DNA from: Rhodopila sp.
GTDB taxonomy: Bacteria; Pseudomonadota; Alphaproteobacteria; Acetobacterales; Acetobacteraceae
DNA: 47,240 nucleotides
Direction: 5' to 3'
Assembly: GCA_031291715.1 (NCBI GenBank)
Contig: JARLIN010000362.1
Location: 1-47,240 of the forward strand
Below, in pieces: positions 1 to 9,260 of the stretch. The notes under the pieces were generated by a model that saw only the letters and a program-made list of their open reading frames with translations, did not search any database and was not told the DNA's origin. The position numbers and the translations under genes are program-made. Position 1 is the stretch's first letter. Each line of letters opens with the position of its first letter.

Positions 1-1176
1 ATCCCGAGGGCTGCCGGAATCGTGGGTCACGATCGCTTCCGCCGGGTCGATCACCCGAATGAACTCCGACATGACGCGATATGGCGTCATCGGGGTTTCG
101 GAACTATTCAGCTTGGCGTGCCAACGGGCGAGCCATGCATCCCGTTCGGCCGCAAGCTCCGCGGCGGGAGATCGATTGAGTAGCTTTCCGCCCAGCCGGT
201 CTTTGACCGCCGCGATCAAATCGATCAGCGTGAGCTTGGCGTCTCCCAGTAGGGCGACTTCGGTCTGGTATGACTTATGGAGGTCGCGCGGGTCATTCGT
301 CGCGTGAATAATCGCGACGTTACGGGGCAATGCTGGTGTCGTCAGTGGATGTTTGGTGAAGCCACAGCCGATTCCGAATATCAGATCCGCCTTTGTATGG
401 AGGAACAGCCTACCTGGTCCGTTGAATGTGTTTCCACCCGAGCCAAGTGCCAAAGGGTGATTTTCAGGAAAGGCACTCTTGCCGTCCACTGTCGTCATGA
501 CCGGCGCTTGAAGCAGATCCGCCAGTTCGGTGAGTTCGTCAGACGCCTCTGCGTAGAGGACGCCTTGTCCAGCGAGGATCATCGGATGCGATGCGGCGAG
601 CAGCAGTTTGGCCGCTTCGTCAACATCCCGAGCATTGGGGGCAGAGATGGATGACGGGATTGGACGATAGGATTCCGCATCGCTCCCGGCATCCAGGTCC
701 ACGATGTCTCGTGGGACTTCAACCATAACAGGGCCGGGGCGGCCATTTTTAAGCGCGCTGAAAGCACGCCGCATAGCAGCGGTCGTAGCCTGCGGTACCA
801 CGATCTCCTCGGCTTGCTTCGTGACCGAAGCGTAGGTGCGACTGGATCGGAAGGTGGGGAACACCTGAGACTGATCGCGAGCATGTGCCAGCGGCAGGAA
901 GAGGACGGGGACACTGTCGGAGAACGTCGTGGCGATTCCCGGAAAGGCATTCTCGGAGCCGGGTCCATACTGCATCATGAAGACCCCGGGAGGCTTGCCG
1001 TTTGTCACCCGCGCGAACCCGTCGGCCATATCAACCCCGACCCGTTCCTGCCGGCAGATGATCGGGCGAATGCCGGCGGCGACCGCATTCTCGATCAGGG
1101 ACGTGGTCGGAAAGCAGAACAGGGTGGACACACCCTCCCGCTTGAGGATCTCAACGATGGCATCCGCGGTTCGCAT
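1..1176 (-). CDS. Thiamine-diphosphate-dependent enzyme, acetolactate-synthase-like (partial, 3' end outside window)
   Basis: An open frame of 392 codons runs from an ATG at 1176 to the window edge without a stop. The translation has the fold order of the IlvB/benzoylformate-decarboxylase superfamily. The N-terminal pyrimidine-binding domain carries the activating Glu in the motif CRQERVGVDMADGFAR (about residues 41-56), followed by a segment with VEVPRDIVD and a central domain containing PVMTTVDGKSAFPENHPLALG (family-typical). The C-terminal pyrophosphate-binding domain with the GDG...N motif must lie to the left. An AGGGGA ribosome site precedes the ATG by about 8 bases. Full family members are about 540-570 residues, so roughly 70% is present. 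The substrate cannot be read from this part; acetolactate synthase, a 2-oxoacid decarboxylase or a related lyase all remain possible. It lies 118 bp downstream of the last phage-type gene, on the same strand. Confidence 0.85.
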   Translation of the reverse strand, partial: MRTADAIVEILKREGVSTLFCFPTTSLIENAVAAGIRPIICRQERVGVDMADGFARVTNGKPPGVFMMQYGPGSENAFPGIATTFSDSVPVLFLPLAHARDQSQVFPTFRSSRTYASVTKQAEEIVVPQATTAAMRRAFSALKNGRPGPVMVEVPRDIVDLDAGSDAESYRPIPSSISAPNARDVDEAAKLLLAASHPMILAGQGVLYAEASDELTELADLLQAPVMTTVDGKSAFPENHPLALGSGGNTFNGPGRLFLHTKADLIFGIGCGFTKHPLTTPALPRNVAIIHATNDPRDLHKSYQTEVALLGDAKLTLIDLIAAVKDRLGGKLLNRSPAAELAAERDAWLARWHAKLNSSETPMTPYRVMSEFIRVIDPAEAIVTHDSGSPRD

Positions 1177-1294
1177 ATGACGTTCCCCTGTTCTTCATGG
1201 ACCAGTCGGTAACGTAGGCGGTGACATACGGAAGGGGAAGATTGCGGCGGCAAGACTGCCGCGACATGGAGAAGGCACGGGCTGTCGATAGGGT
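1177..1294. other. Gap between the phage module and the ThDP-enzyme gene; possible weak hairpin
   Basis: This 118-bp gap holds the AGGGGA ribosome site of the left gene. It also has an inverted repeat at 1244-1262 (7-bp stem with one G-T pair, 5-base loop). Read on the minus strand the hairpin follows the stop of the SGNH tail protein, so it could attenuate the late phage transcript, but no T-run follows it. No phage attachment core or direct repeat shared with the other end of the module was recognised by eye. Confidence 0.3.
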
Positions 1295-3376
1295 CTACAT
1301 GGCGGTGTCGGATAATGAAATTCCGGAGAACGTGGCCGACAGGGGGCAGTCTATACTCCAAGCGGGTCCCAGATCAGCGCTGGCATTCCAGCCGGTCGGC
1401 TTTGCAATTGCGGAAAAATTGTCGGTGACCGCGTTGCCCCGGCCGATTTGCACCGGACCGTATGGATAAAAGAGTTGGCACGCATTGGAGGAATTCTGGA
1501 GTGGCCTGCTTAGGACAATTTGTAAATGAACTGTATCGATGCGCTGGCAGGAGATCGCGGACACGATTGGGCCTGCATTGCCTGGGGCACCTCCGTCCAT
1601 CACTGAAAAGCCGATACCCGTCGCGGCCTGCAAGGGGACCTTTAAGTCGTTCCCACCGTCATGGGCAATGGTGACAATCAGCGTTGTATTCGATTGTCTA
1701 TACACATGGACGATCGAGGGGCCTCCTGCCTTCGGCAGGACGTCGGGAAGAGTATTGATCGAATCGGCATATCCGCCTGCGATGAGGGCGCGCGCGATGA
1801 TGGGACTTGCCAGCATGGCGAACCGTAGATTGTCGACACTGTCCCGATGTGCTGGATCGCCCCCGGTGGCGATGCCGGTTGTAGGATCCCAGGATGAACC
1901 ACGAGGATTGCTATCGCTGGTCTGCGGGTTGCCGACGATCACGTTATAAGCTGGATCAGATGCGATGGCTTGAACAGCCTGCCGATGCATCGTGACTCCG
2001 TCCGAAGTTCCGTAAGGTATAGCGTTCCACCAGACGAGCGGGATTTTGTGGCTCGTATCCCCCAGAATCGCTCGGAGCAAGGAAAGAAACCGAAGTGCCG
2101 CTGCCTGGAATGTGCTATGTTCACTGTATTGTCTGAGACTATCAGTTTCATTCCACGGCCAGACGATCGCGCAGATGTCTGAAAGATCCTCAGCCGGCAG
2201 GGCAGCCACCGCCTGCTGAACCGCCAATCCATCGGTGCCTAGCGACCAGCCAGATGGATTGGAGCCATCGCCCGGATCCATCACAAAGCTGCCTGGGTAT
2301 CCCGCGCTTGCCACCGCGTAGATCCCGTGACCGCTTTGCATGGTGTAACTGGCGGAGCCGCCCGTCGTAGCCACAACATTATACGCCAGGGCACCCAGAT
2401 ACCAGGCGATCCCGCGTGCCAGTAGGGCTGCGGCTCCATCATTCATGGCATAGTTAATGGCATTCGATTGGCCGTTAATGATGAGGTAGAGACCCTTTCG
2501 GGACCCTCGCACCCAGCGTCCAGCATAGGCAACGACCGCGGCAACGTCGCTGTCCGATAGCGCCCGGTTCCATTCGGCCGCTTCGTGAAACCAGCATTGG
2601 GCGGCACCGAAGGGGGTGCCATCATGTAACAGAATGACAGGTCCAGAAAGCGTGCCTGGCGGCCATGGGACCGACTGCGCGACCTGGATGTTATCAAGCC
2701 ATAGATCCGCCCCGGAAGCGGGCGAATAGCGGATGACTATCGAATGCGTGTGGCGTCGGCCCATACTCGAGTTGACAACGATCTGTCCTGTGCCGGGAAA
2801 CAGAACGAGCCGGTTTGTACCGTTACGGCTGTCCACTTGCAGGATGGCCCGGGAGCCGATCGTAAGCAATGTGATGGGGTTCGCGTCGATACTGGTGCCC
2901 TGTCGCCAATTGGGCCGGGACCAGACCAGATACCAGGTCCAACTTGACGTGGCGCTCATGGTAGATCCAGCCAATTGCCACCCGGAATTTGGATCAAGCG
3001 CTGGCTGCAGTAATCCAGGGGTTGTCACGGGATAGCCGACGCCGCCGAGCAGGCCTGAAAGATGCGGTGAGCCTTGCGGCGGGGTTAAACTTGTTGGGCT
3101 ATAAAAGGGAACCAGATTTTGACCGTTGCCGGACAAATCCATCAGAGCGCTTCCAGGCGCGTTCCAAACAGTCACCGGCGTATTCGCCGGCCCGAGCAGT
3201 CCTCCCGGTGAACTGGCGTCCCACCAACCTGTCGTCCCCGAGACAATCTGGTCAAGCGTCGAGGACGAACCTCCGGAGCTGGGCGTTACCACCTGCGACA
3301 GGAGTGGCGCATACAGAGCGAGCCGGTTATTTCCAACCCCCATCGCGTGCCCGGGCCGGATGAAAAGGAGGCTCAT
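1295..3376 (-). CDS. Tail-tip protein with LamG-like and SGNH/GDSL hydrolase domains
   Basis: 693 residues, last gene of the phage module. Residues about 1-60 are a short N-terminal segment of unknown fold. Residues about 60-290 look like a concanavalin/LamG-type beta-sandwich (GWWDASS near the start; SGPVILLHDG and FHEAAEWNRALSDSDVAAV near its end are typical). Residues about 300-550 form an SGNH hydrolase like the sialate O-acetylesterase family: block I LIINGQSNA with the presumed nucleophile Ser, WPWNETDS in the block III region, and GDPAHRDSVDNLRFA carrying the Asp and His of block V. The C-terminal 140 residues are beta-rich. Inference: an enzyme at the tail tip that removes acyl groups from surface polysaccharide during adsorption. 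The ATG at 3376 follows the previous stop by 3 bases and has AGGTG in the upstream gene as ribosome site. Confidence 0.75.
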   Translation of the reverse strand: MSLLFIRPGHAMGVGNNRLALYAPLLSQVVTPSSGGSSSTLDQIVSGTTGWWDASSPGGLLGPANTPVTVWNAPGSALMDLSGNGQNLVPFYSPTSLTPPQGSPHLSGLLGGVGYPVTTPGLLQPALDPNSGWQLAGSTMSATSSWTWYLVWSRPNWRQGTSIDANPITLLTIGSRAILQVDSRNGTNRLVLFPGTGQIVVNSSMGRRHTHSIVIRYSPASGADLWLDNIQVAQSVPWPPGTLSGPVILLHDGTPFGAAQCWFHEAAEWNRALSDSDVAAVVAYAGRWVRGSRKGLYLIINGQSNAINYAMNDGAAALLARGIAWYLGALAYNVVATTGGSASYTMQSGHGIYAVASAGYPGSFVMDPGDGSNPSGWSLGTDGLAVQQAVAALPAEDLSDICAIVWPWNETDSLRQYSEHSTFQAAALRFLSLLRAILGDTSHKIPLVWWNAIPYGTSDGVTMHRQAVQAIASDPAYNVIVGNPQTSDSNPRGSSWDPTTGIATGGDPAHRDSVDNLRFAMLASPIIARALIAGGYADSINTLPDVLPKAGGPSIVHVYRQSNTTLIVTIAHDGGNDLKVPLQAATGIGFSVMDGGAPGNAGPIVSAISCQRIDTVHLQIVLSRPLQNSSNACQLFYPYGPVQIGRGNAVTDNFSAIAKPTGWNASADLGPAWSIDCPLSATFSGISLSDTAM

Positions 3377-3379
3377 GTG

Positions 3380-5251
3380 CTATTGCACCTGGAATGGGCT
3401 CGGGCTGACCGTCTGCGCGCTACCATCCAGCCCTTCTGCCCAGGCGTACCAGCTGCCGGCTGTCGCCGGTGTGGGCACATATGAGCCCCAGAGATCTGTA
3501 TTGACGAGTATTGCGGCGGTCCAGGAAGACGGCGGCGTGGAGGCAGAGAGCGAGAAGCCAAACTGGATCGGCGCGTTCCCAGGGGAGACATGGGCGTTCA
3601 CTCCGATGGACCCGCTGGCATGAGTATAGGTGCCAGTCGGCCAGAGATTCCACGTGATCGAGGTGATTGACTGGGCGGCTGTCAGCGTCACCGCGGTAAC
3701 GGTAGCCGACGCCTGTCCTGCACCGGCGGTGTTAACCCCGATAACCGAGAAGTCGTAGCTTGTCGCCGCTTGCAGCCCGGATATGGTGTCTGATGTCCCG
3801 GTTATGCCCGTTACAGTCGAGGCCCAGCTTGATGAACCGGTTACCCGATATTGGACTGTAAAGCTCGTAGCTGCGTTCGCTCCCCTTTGAGATGGCCAGG
3901 TAAGCTGTATGGCCGTGCTCGATGTTGGGTTCGCTGCCAAACCACTGACCTGCGGCGGCACCGTCGTCTGGGTAGCGCTTGGAGTCACCACGGTCATTAT
4001 CGCTGAAGCAGCACCGACCCCCATCGTATTTTGGGCCTCTACAGCAATGTCGTAGCTCGTTCCGGGCTGGAGGGCCGTGACTTGGTAGGTTGTCGCGCTT
4101 ACAACGGGCGAACTGCTACTCCAGGATGTTGCGCCGGTTACGCGATATTGTATGACATAGGCCGATACAGCCCCGCCGCTGGACGGCGGCTGCCACGCGA
4201 CCGTGATTGACGTAGAAGTCGCGCCAGAACTCGAAAGTCCAGTTACCTGACCCGGCACCAAGGCAACTGTCGCGGCGCCCGGCATGGCCGCGAATGCAAT
4301 CGCACCACCGGAATAGACAGCACAAGACAGCGATGCGGACTGCCAGGGCAGCAGCGTGGAGCTACCATTTGAACTTACGAAGCCTGTGTCGAGTGTGATA
4401 TTTCCGGTGCTCGCATTGATGACCGTGCACTGGAAACCGCTGCCCATGTTATTGGTCAGCGGCGTTAGCGTAACAGGCTGGCTGCAGATGAGAATCCGGC
4501 CATTGTGTATCGTAGCATCAAGATTCGTATTGGTGGTAATCTCAACGACTGGGACCTTATAAGTTGGCAGCTTCTTCGCCATCCATACCCAGATCGCGCT
4601 AAAATCCTGGCTCGCCATGACATTGCTGCCTTGCGCGACCCAGATCGCGTCCGCGTCATTAACGGGGCCGGCAGTTTGCGCCTGATCGATTGTCACGCCA
4701 CCAAGAAAATTGGAATAAGTGACGGCACAATCTGATCCAGCATGACTTACCGCGACCAGATCCTGTGCGGCCACACCGGTAACGACCTGGAGTTCGCCGA
4801 TCCAACTCCCAGACGCGACATTGCCGGTAATCGTGGTGACCGCGGTTGACGAAATAACGCCACTCGAATCGATCGTGACATTCGGGCCGGCTGAAAACAA
4901 TCCACGCAGGAGGGAAGCCGGCATAAGCCTCGGGCTTCCCTGACTGGAGATCACGAGGTCGGATTCGACGGAAAGGCTGGATACCGCTGGAAATGCCGCG
5001 TGGTCCAGTCCGTCTGCCACCAGGGTCCCGTTCGACAGACTCAAGCCGAGCCCGGCATCAACCTGCTCAGGCCCTCCCGATCCAAGGCTCGTTCGACCGA
5101 TAAGGGAGGGCGATCCGACGATGATCTCAGGTTGTGTCGAAGCGAGAAGCGTTCCTACCGATGCGGCTTTGACCGTGCCACCCTGACTTATTGGCACTGA
5201 ATCCGCCGCTGATACGGAGCCGGCCGGAGGCAGTTGGGATATTGTTGGCAT
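3380..5251 (-). CDS. Tail fibre/tip protein with two fibronectin type III domains
   Basis: 623 residues. The first 50 residues (MPTISQLPPAGSVSAADSVP onward) resemble the N-terminus of the next upstream fibre gene (5293-8676), so both probably share an attachment domain. Two FN3 domains follow at roughly residues 335-425 and 435-525, each with a conserved YVIQYRVTG / FTVQYRVTG strand and an LQPGTSYDIAV / LQAATSYDFSV strand. The last 95 residues form another small beta domain rich in Trp and Gly. FN3 repeats in phage tails are thought to give weak carbohydrate binding or extended spacing. An ATG at 5251 with GAGAG six bases upstream fixes the start. No enzymatic motif was seen. Confidence 0.75.
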   Translation of the reverse strand: MPTISQLPPAGSVSAADSVPISQGGTVKAASVGTLLASTQPEIIVGSPSLIGRTSLGSGGPEQVDAGLGLSLSNGTLVADGLDHAAFPAVSSLSVESDLVISSQGSPRLMPASLLRGLFSAGPNVTIDSSGVISSTAVTTITGNVASGSWIGELQVVTGVAAQDLVAVSHAGSDCAVTYSNFLGGVTIDQAQTAGPVNDADAIWVAQGSNVMASQDFSAIWVWMAKKLPTYKVPVVEITTNTNLDATIHNGRILICSQPVTLTPLTNNMGSGFQCTVINASTGNITLDTGFVSSNGSSTLLPWQSASLSCAVYSGGAIAFAAMPGAATVALVPGQVTGLSSSGATSTSITVAWQPPSSGGAVSAYVIQYRVTGATSWSSSSPVVSATTYQVTALQPGTSYDIAVEAQNTMGVGAASAIMTVVTPSATQTTVPPQVSGLAANPTSSTAIQLTWPSQRGANAATSFTVQYRVTGSSSWASTVTGITGTSDTISGLQAATSYDFSVIGVNTAGAGQASATVTAVTLTAAQSITSITWNLWPTGTYTHASGSIGVNAHVSPGNAPIQFGFSLSASTPPSSWTAAILVNTDLWGSYVPTPATAGSWYAWAEGLDGSAQTVSPSPFQVQ

Positions 5252-5292
5252 TTATACTCTCAACCTGAAAATGCGAGGTCGTGACGGTGCGG

Positions 5293-8200
5293 CTATGCCG
5301 CAACGGCGGTGCCGCTGCACGAAGAGATCCAACGTTGACCGTCGAAGAACACTTCGACCCCGGTTCCTCCTCCCGCACCTTCGCCAGGCTTTCTTCCATT
5401 CGATGCGAACGCCTTCGCACCTGCAGTCATACCGGTGGGGAGTGTCGCGACGGCATAAGAGGGCAAGACCACGGGGCCGAGAAACCGCGGCGAAACGGCG
5501 TTCGTCCAAAAGACCTCGTGCCAAAACGAACCGCTGTCCGAAACAATATGATAGCGGTCATTGGCATGGAGGACGACTGTCCCGGACTCGATTCCGTCGC
5601 TGCCGCTGGGCACGATCCTAACTGTACACGTTCCGAGCACAGAGAACGTGTAACCTGTTCCGACGGCAACAGTGTTGGCCGGCGGCAAGGTGATTGAAAA
5701 GGATGACGTGCCAACAAGGAAGATGATGTGTCCCGAGGTGTAATTCGGCAGCGTCACGGAACTGGAATATACTTCTCCCCAACCAACTGAAATACCCTTT
5801 CCGACGGGGTAGGGCAGGGTGCCTTGGTTCCACCACAGCGTGTTTGTTGAGCTGTCATAAGCCAACCTGTTGCTGTTCGTGCTCTCGAATGCGATTGCCT
5901 GGCCGGCTGACATCTTGAGAACGGGTGCATTATTGATTTGCCGTGCATAACTCGTATCGATGATGGCGGTGGAAAAGGGGACGCCGACACCGAATACCGT
6001 CTTTGCACTACCGGATGACCCCGCGGCAAGGTACACGCCAATTATCGTGGACACCTCAACGGCTGGACCGGATGTATTGTGTTGGCCAATCACAATACTT
6101 TGGACTGTTCGGCTGTTGGCGTCGTCCAGGCCATTCCCAAACCAGTCCATCTCAACCGTGAGCGAGGCATTGGTCGCGCTCGACGGCCGGCCCGTTGTGT
6201 CACGGTATTCCAAGCAACCAGCCCAAAGTTGAGGCTGTGGCAGAAACTGCCCGTTGGAGCCAAGGGTGGTTGCCTGTCGAAGCGTCTGGATGTAGCGGCC
6301 AACATGTTGCGCGGCCGTCGCAGCTGTCGGGGTTTGCGTTCCGGCCCATATCAGGCGATCGAGGCCGCCCCAAACGTAATTGCCCGGACTGCTGTAGATA
6401 ATTGTGTCGGCACGGACGTTTGATATTACGGTGCCGGCTGAGCCACCACTATGGTTCACGATGTATGAAGACTGGGTGAGCGCGAAGTCGGTTGTCTGTG
6501 ATGCGCCCTGGGAGGTTGTGAGCCCGGAAGAAGTATTGCCCACGACAAATCCCGGTAAGACAAAGGCGACCGGTCCCCCTCCGGTTGGGATCGCCGCGGC
6601 AAGAGGCGTGCCGTCAGGCAATTGCGTCCCATCGACGACCCATTTAACCCGCTTGGTGAGCGCGATCCCCCATGTGCCAGGCTGTTGTAGGACCGTTGTG
6701 CCGTGAGGCACATAGATCACGGCTCCTGTCCCTGCTGCCTGATAGGCTGCTTTGAACGCGGCGGTATCATCTGTCACCCCATCCAGCTTCGCCCCATATG
6801 GCGGCATCGCAACATTTATGACTCCCGCCGAATTGGGATTCGCGTCGACATACGACTTGGTTGCCGCTTGCAATGGTGTCGTAGGCAAACCGGCAAGCGT
6901 GAGTGGACCGGTCAGCGTGCCGCCCGACTGAGATAATGCGGTTGCGACCTGCCCATCAACATATTGCTTCGTAGCCGCGTGTTGCGCGGTCGTCGGAACT
7001 GCGGCCAACGACAATAATCCCGTCAGCGATCCGCCCGTGATCGGTAGAGCCGTGCCGACTTGCGTGTCGACATATCGCTTTGTAGCGGCTTGTCCAGTAC
7101 TTGTTGGATCCGAGCTGAGAACAAGTGAACCGCTGAGGCTCCCACCGGTTCGGGGCAACGCGGTGAGCACCTGAGCATCAACATAATTCTTTGTCGCAGC
7201 CTGGGCGGACACAGTCGGATCAGACGCCAGGATCAAAGCCCCGCTGAGCGTGTCGCCACTCCGCGACACTCGGGTATCGGTATATTGCTTTGTGGCGGCC
7301 TGTGCCGGCACCACCGGATCGCCCGCCAACACAACGGGGCCGGTGAAGGTGGCGCCGGCTTTGGTGATCGCCGTCGCGAATTGATTGTCGATATATTGCT
7401 TGGTCGCCGCCTGCAGCGGAGCGGTTGGATCCGCCGCCAAATAAAGCGCGCCTGTCAGTGTGTCGCCAATGCGGGCGACGCGAAGATCGACATATTGCTT
7501 GGTGCTTGCCTGGAGCGGCACGGCAGGATCCGCCGCCAGGGCCAGGGCACCCGTCATCGATGCTCCGGATCGCGAGATAGAGCCCGCGACCTGGGAATCC
7601 ACATAATTCTTCGTCGCTGCCTGCCCGGCCAGAACAGGGTCGGCCGCCAGGATTAATGCACCGCTGAGGGTATCTCCGGTGCGCAGGACGCGTTGGTCGA
7701 CATACTGCTTTGTAGCGGCCTGCGCATTACTTGTCGGATCGGAAGCCAGAAAGAGGCCCCCTAGGAGCGTGCCGCCGGATTTCGGCAATGTCGCGGAGAC
7801 CTGTGTATCGACATAATTCTTTGTGGCCGCCTGCAGGGCCGACACAGGATCGGCAGCAAGGGCCAGAACACCAGACAAGGTATCGCCCGTCCGCGATACC
7901 TTGAGATCAGCATAGCGCTTCGTAGATGCGTGTAGAATGTTGGTCGGATCGGCGTTTAGGAGCAGAGATCCAGAAAGAGAGCCACCAACTATTGGTAGCA
8001 TGCTCGCGCCAATGGAGTCCGCATAGGCCTTCGTCGCGCTATCCAAAGGATGCTGCGGTGCAGCCGCCAGGGTTAGTACCCCCGACATAGACCCGCCGCT
8101 CAAAGGCAAAGCGGTGGATAGCTGCTGATCGACATAAGCCTTGTTCGTGGCTTGAGCTGAGGCCGTGGGAGTGCCGGATAGCGAAAGGCTTCCGGTCAGA

Positions 8201-8676
8201 GTGCCGCCTGACAATGGAAGCATGTTCGCGGTCAATTGCGACAGTGTTTGACCACTCGTCGCGCCCGTCGGCGTCACCAGACCTTGCGAAAGGTCGATAT
8301 TCGCCACTCCGGACATACCATTCATCAGTTGTCCGTAAGTCACCGCCACGTTCTTGCCGGCCTGAGATACGGGAATTAGGTCACCGCTCACTGGCACGGT
8401 CCCAGACGGCAAAGCTTGAACCACGAACGGCGTGGCAGTGGCAGATAGCGTGGAACCATTGAAGCTCAGGTTCTGGCCGACTGTGATAACTTGCGGCGTC
8501 CCAATTCCGGTGCCAGTCCCACCCAATAAGGTCCCCGCGGGTACTGTGAGCTGCGGTTGAACACCGTTCAAAACCTGAGTGCGTGTGATCTTGCGCGTGA
8601 TGCCGGCTTGGCTAACGATGAATTCGTCAGAATCAGATGCCGACGTCGCGGGGGCGAGCTGGTCAATTGTGGGCAT
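5293..8676 (-). CDS. Long tail fibre with 13 TKxYVD repeats and a pectate-lyase-like domain
   Basis: 1127 residues, the largest gene of the module. Residues 1-130 contain an adaptor-like domain that appears twice in degenerate form (MPTIDQLAPATSASDSDEF, then a second GDLIPVSQAGKNVAVTYGQL). Residues about 170-610 are 13 copies of a motif ending in TK-x-Y-V-D, spaced 33 or 37 residues apart, likely a trimeric fibre shaft. After it, GAKLDGVTDDTAAFKAAYQA is the classical start of the pectate-lyase-superfamily beta-helix found in many tail spikes. The C-terminus (ATLPTGMTAGAKAFASNGRK onward) resembles common tail-fibre tip segments. ATG at 8676, with GGAG about 10 bases upstream. Role inferred: receptor-binding fibre or spike. 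Confidence 0.85.
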   Translation of the reverse strand: MPTIDQLAPATSASDSDEFIVSQAGITRKITRTQVLNGVQPQLTVPAGTLLGGTGTGIGTPQVITVGQNLSFNGSTLSATATPFVVQALPSGTVPVSGDLIPVSQAGKNVAVTYGQLMNGMSGVANIDLSQGLVTPTGATSGQTLSQLTANMLPLSGGTLTGSLSLSGTPTASAQATNKAYVDQQLSTALPLSGGSMSGVLTLAAAPQHPLDSATKAYADSIGASMLPIVGGSLSGSLLLNADPTNILHASTKRYADLKVSRTGDTLSGVLALAADPVSALQAATKNYVDTQVSATLPKSGGTLLGGLFLASDPTSNAQAATKQYVDQRVLRTGDTLSGALILAADPVLAGQAATKNYVDSQVAGSISRSGASMTGALALAADPAVPLQASTKQYVDLRVARIGDTLTGALYLAADPTAPLQAATKQYIDNQFATAITKAGATFTGPVVLAGDPVVPAQAATKQYTDTRVSRSGDTLSGALILASDPTVSAQAATKNYVDAQVLTALPRTGGSLSGSLVLSSDPTSTGQAATKRYVDTQVGTALPITGGSLTGLLSLAAVPTTAQHAATKQYVDGQVATALSQSGGTLTGPLTLAGLPTTPLQAATKSYVDANPNSAGVINVAMPPYGAKLDGVTDDTAAFKAAYQAAGTGAVIYVPHGTTVLQQPGTWGIALTKRVKWVVDGTQLPDGTPLAAAIPTGGGPVAFVLPGFVVGNTSSGLTTSQGASQTTDFALTQSSYIVNHSGGSAGTVISNVRADTIIYSSPGNYVWGGLDRLIWAGTQTPTAATAAQHVGRYIQTLRQATTLGSNGQFLPQPQLWAGCLEYRDTTGRPSSATNASLTVEMDWFGNGLDDANSRTVQSIVIGQHNTSGPAVEVSTIIGVYLAAGSSGSAKTVFGVGVPFSTAIIDTSYARQINNAPVLKMSAGQAIAFESTNSNRLAYDSSTNTLWWNQGTLPYPVGKGISVGWGEVYSSSVTLPNYTSGHIIFLVGTSSFSITLPPANTVAVGTGYTFSVLGTCTVRIVPSGSDGIESGTVVLHANDRYHIVSDSGSFWHEVFWTNAVSPRFLGPVVLPSYAVATLPTGMTAGAKAFASNGRKPGEGAGGGTGVEVFFDGQRWISSCSGTAVAA
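6835..8165 (-). repeat. In-gene tandem repeats of the fibre shaft (13 units of about 99 or 111 bp)
   Basis: Within the long fibre gene the DNA repeats a diverged unit encoding DP-x(5)-QAATK-x-YVD followed by SGG or RTGDTLSG. Units of 33 residues (carrying R-x-GDTLSG) and 37 residues (carrying SGG or AGA) alternate strictly over seven consecutive copies in the middle, then the 37-residue type repeats three times near the C-terminal end of the shaft. Copies differ at many bases, so this is an old coding repeat under protein-level selection, not a simple sequence repeat. Confidence 0.85.
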
Positions 8677-8774
8677 GAATACGCGTTCTCCGGTCCCCGC
8701 GAGCGTGCGACGGGGCCTGATCCAAATGATGTCCGCGGGAGCTAGTGGATGAAGTCACGGTAGAGAAAACAGGA

Positions 8775-9260
8775 TTAACCGGCCGACAGCACAGGATTCC
8801 CATTTTGATCGGTCAACACGACGCCCGTCGCAGTCACGAGGGCGTTCGGTGGAACCGGCGGAATTGAGAGCAACAGAACCGGCAGAAGCACGCTTCTTGT
8901 CAGTGATCGTCCGTTGATTGTCGTTATAGTAAAAGTGATAGTGTAAATAGTGCCTGCCTGGCCTTCCGAAAGCCAGAGTATAATGCGACTACCGTCGGCC
9001 GTAGTGCTCTGAATTACGAGGTCACCGGGATTGGATGGTGACAGGCTGACATTCAGCGTCGCGATTCCGTCGCCATCATTTCCGACAATCGCTGGGCCTA
9101 TGTCCAATATATAGTCCAGGATATCCCCTGGATCTTTGGTTGGCCAATTCAGGGGCGGGGGCGCCGCGGCACTCGCACCCCGCGGGACGGGAATAAAGGA
9201 GTCAATTGTGACCAGGCGTGCATTGCTTGGCTTCCAGACGTGACTTACGGTCGTTGACAT
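8775..9260 (-). CDS. Phage fibre-tail adaptor protein (putative)
   Basis: 161 residues. The middle has the pattern of the small fibre-tail adaptor proteins of many proteobacterial phages: WPTKDPGDILDYILDIGPAI, then a beta-rich stretch with IILWLSEGQAGTIYTITFTI and TINGRSLTRSVLLPV. In those phages the protein follows baseplate genes and precedes the fibre, which matches its place here. Residues 135-161 are an extra beta hairpin ending in LTDQNGNPVLSAG. ATG at 9260. A 98-bp gap to the fibre gene contains nothing recognisable. The assignment rests on pattern memory of the family and on position. Confidence 0.65.
   Translation of the reverse strand: MSTTVSHVWKPSNARLVTIDSFIPVPRGASAAAPPPLNWPTKDPGDILDYILDIGPAIVGNDGDGIATLNVSLSPSNPGDLVIQSTTADGSRIILWLSEGQAGTIYTITFTITTINGRSLTRSVLLPVLLLSIPPVPPNALVTATGVVLTDQNGNPVLSAG

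Noticed and set aside
1177-1294. Search for attL/attR repeats against the region 25807-26090
   Set aside because: By eye no direct repeat of useful length is shared by the two ends; a computed comparison would be needed.
6835-8165. Regular repeats as a possible CRISPR array
   Set aside because: The units are diverged, lie inside a long open frame and encode a repeated protein motif; no identical repeats with unique spacers.
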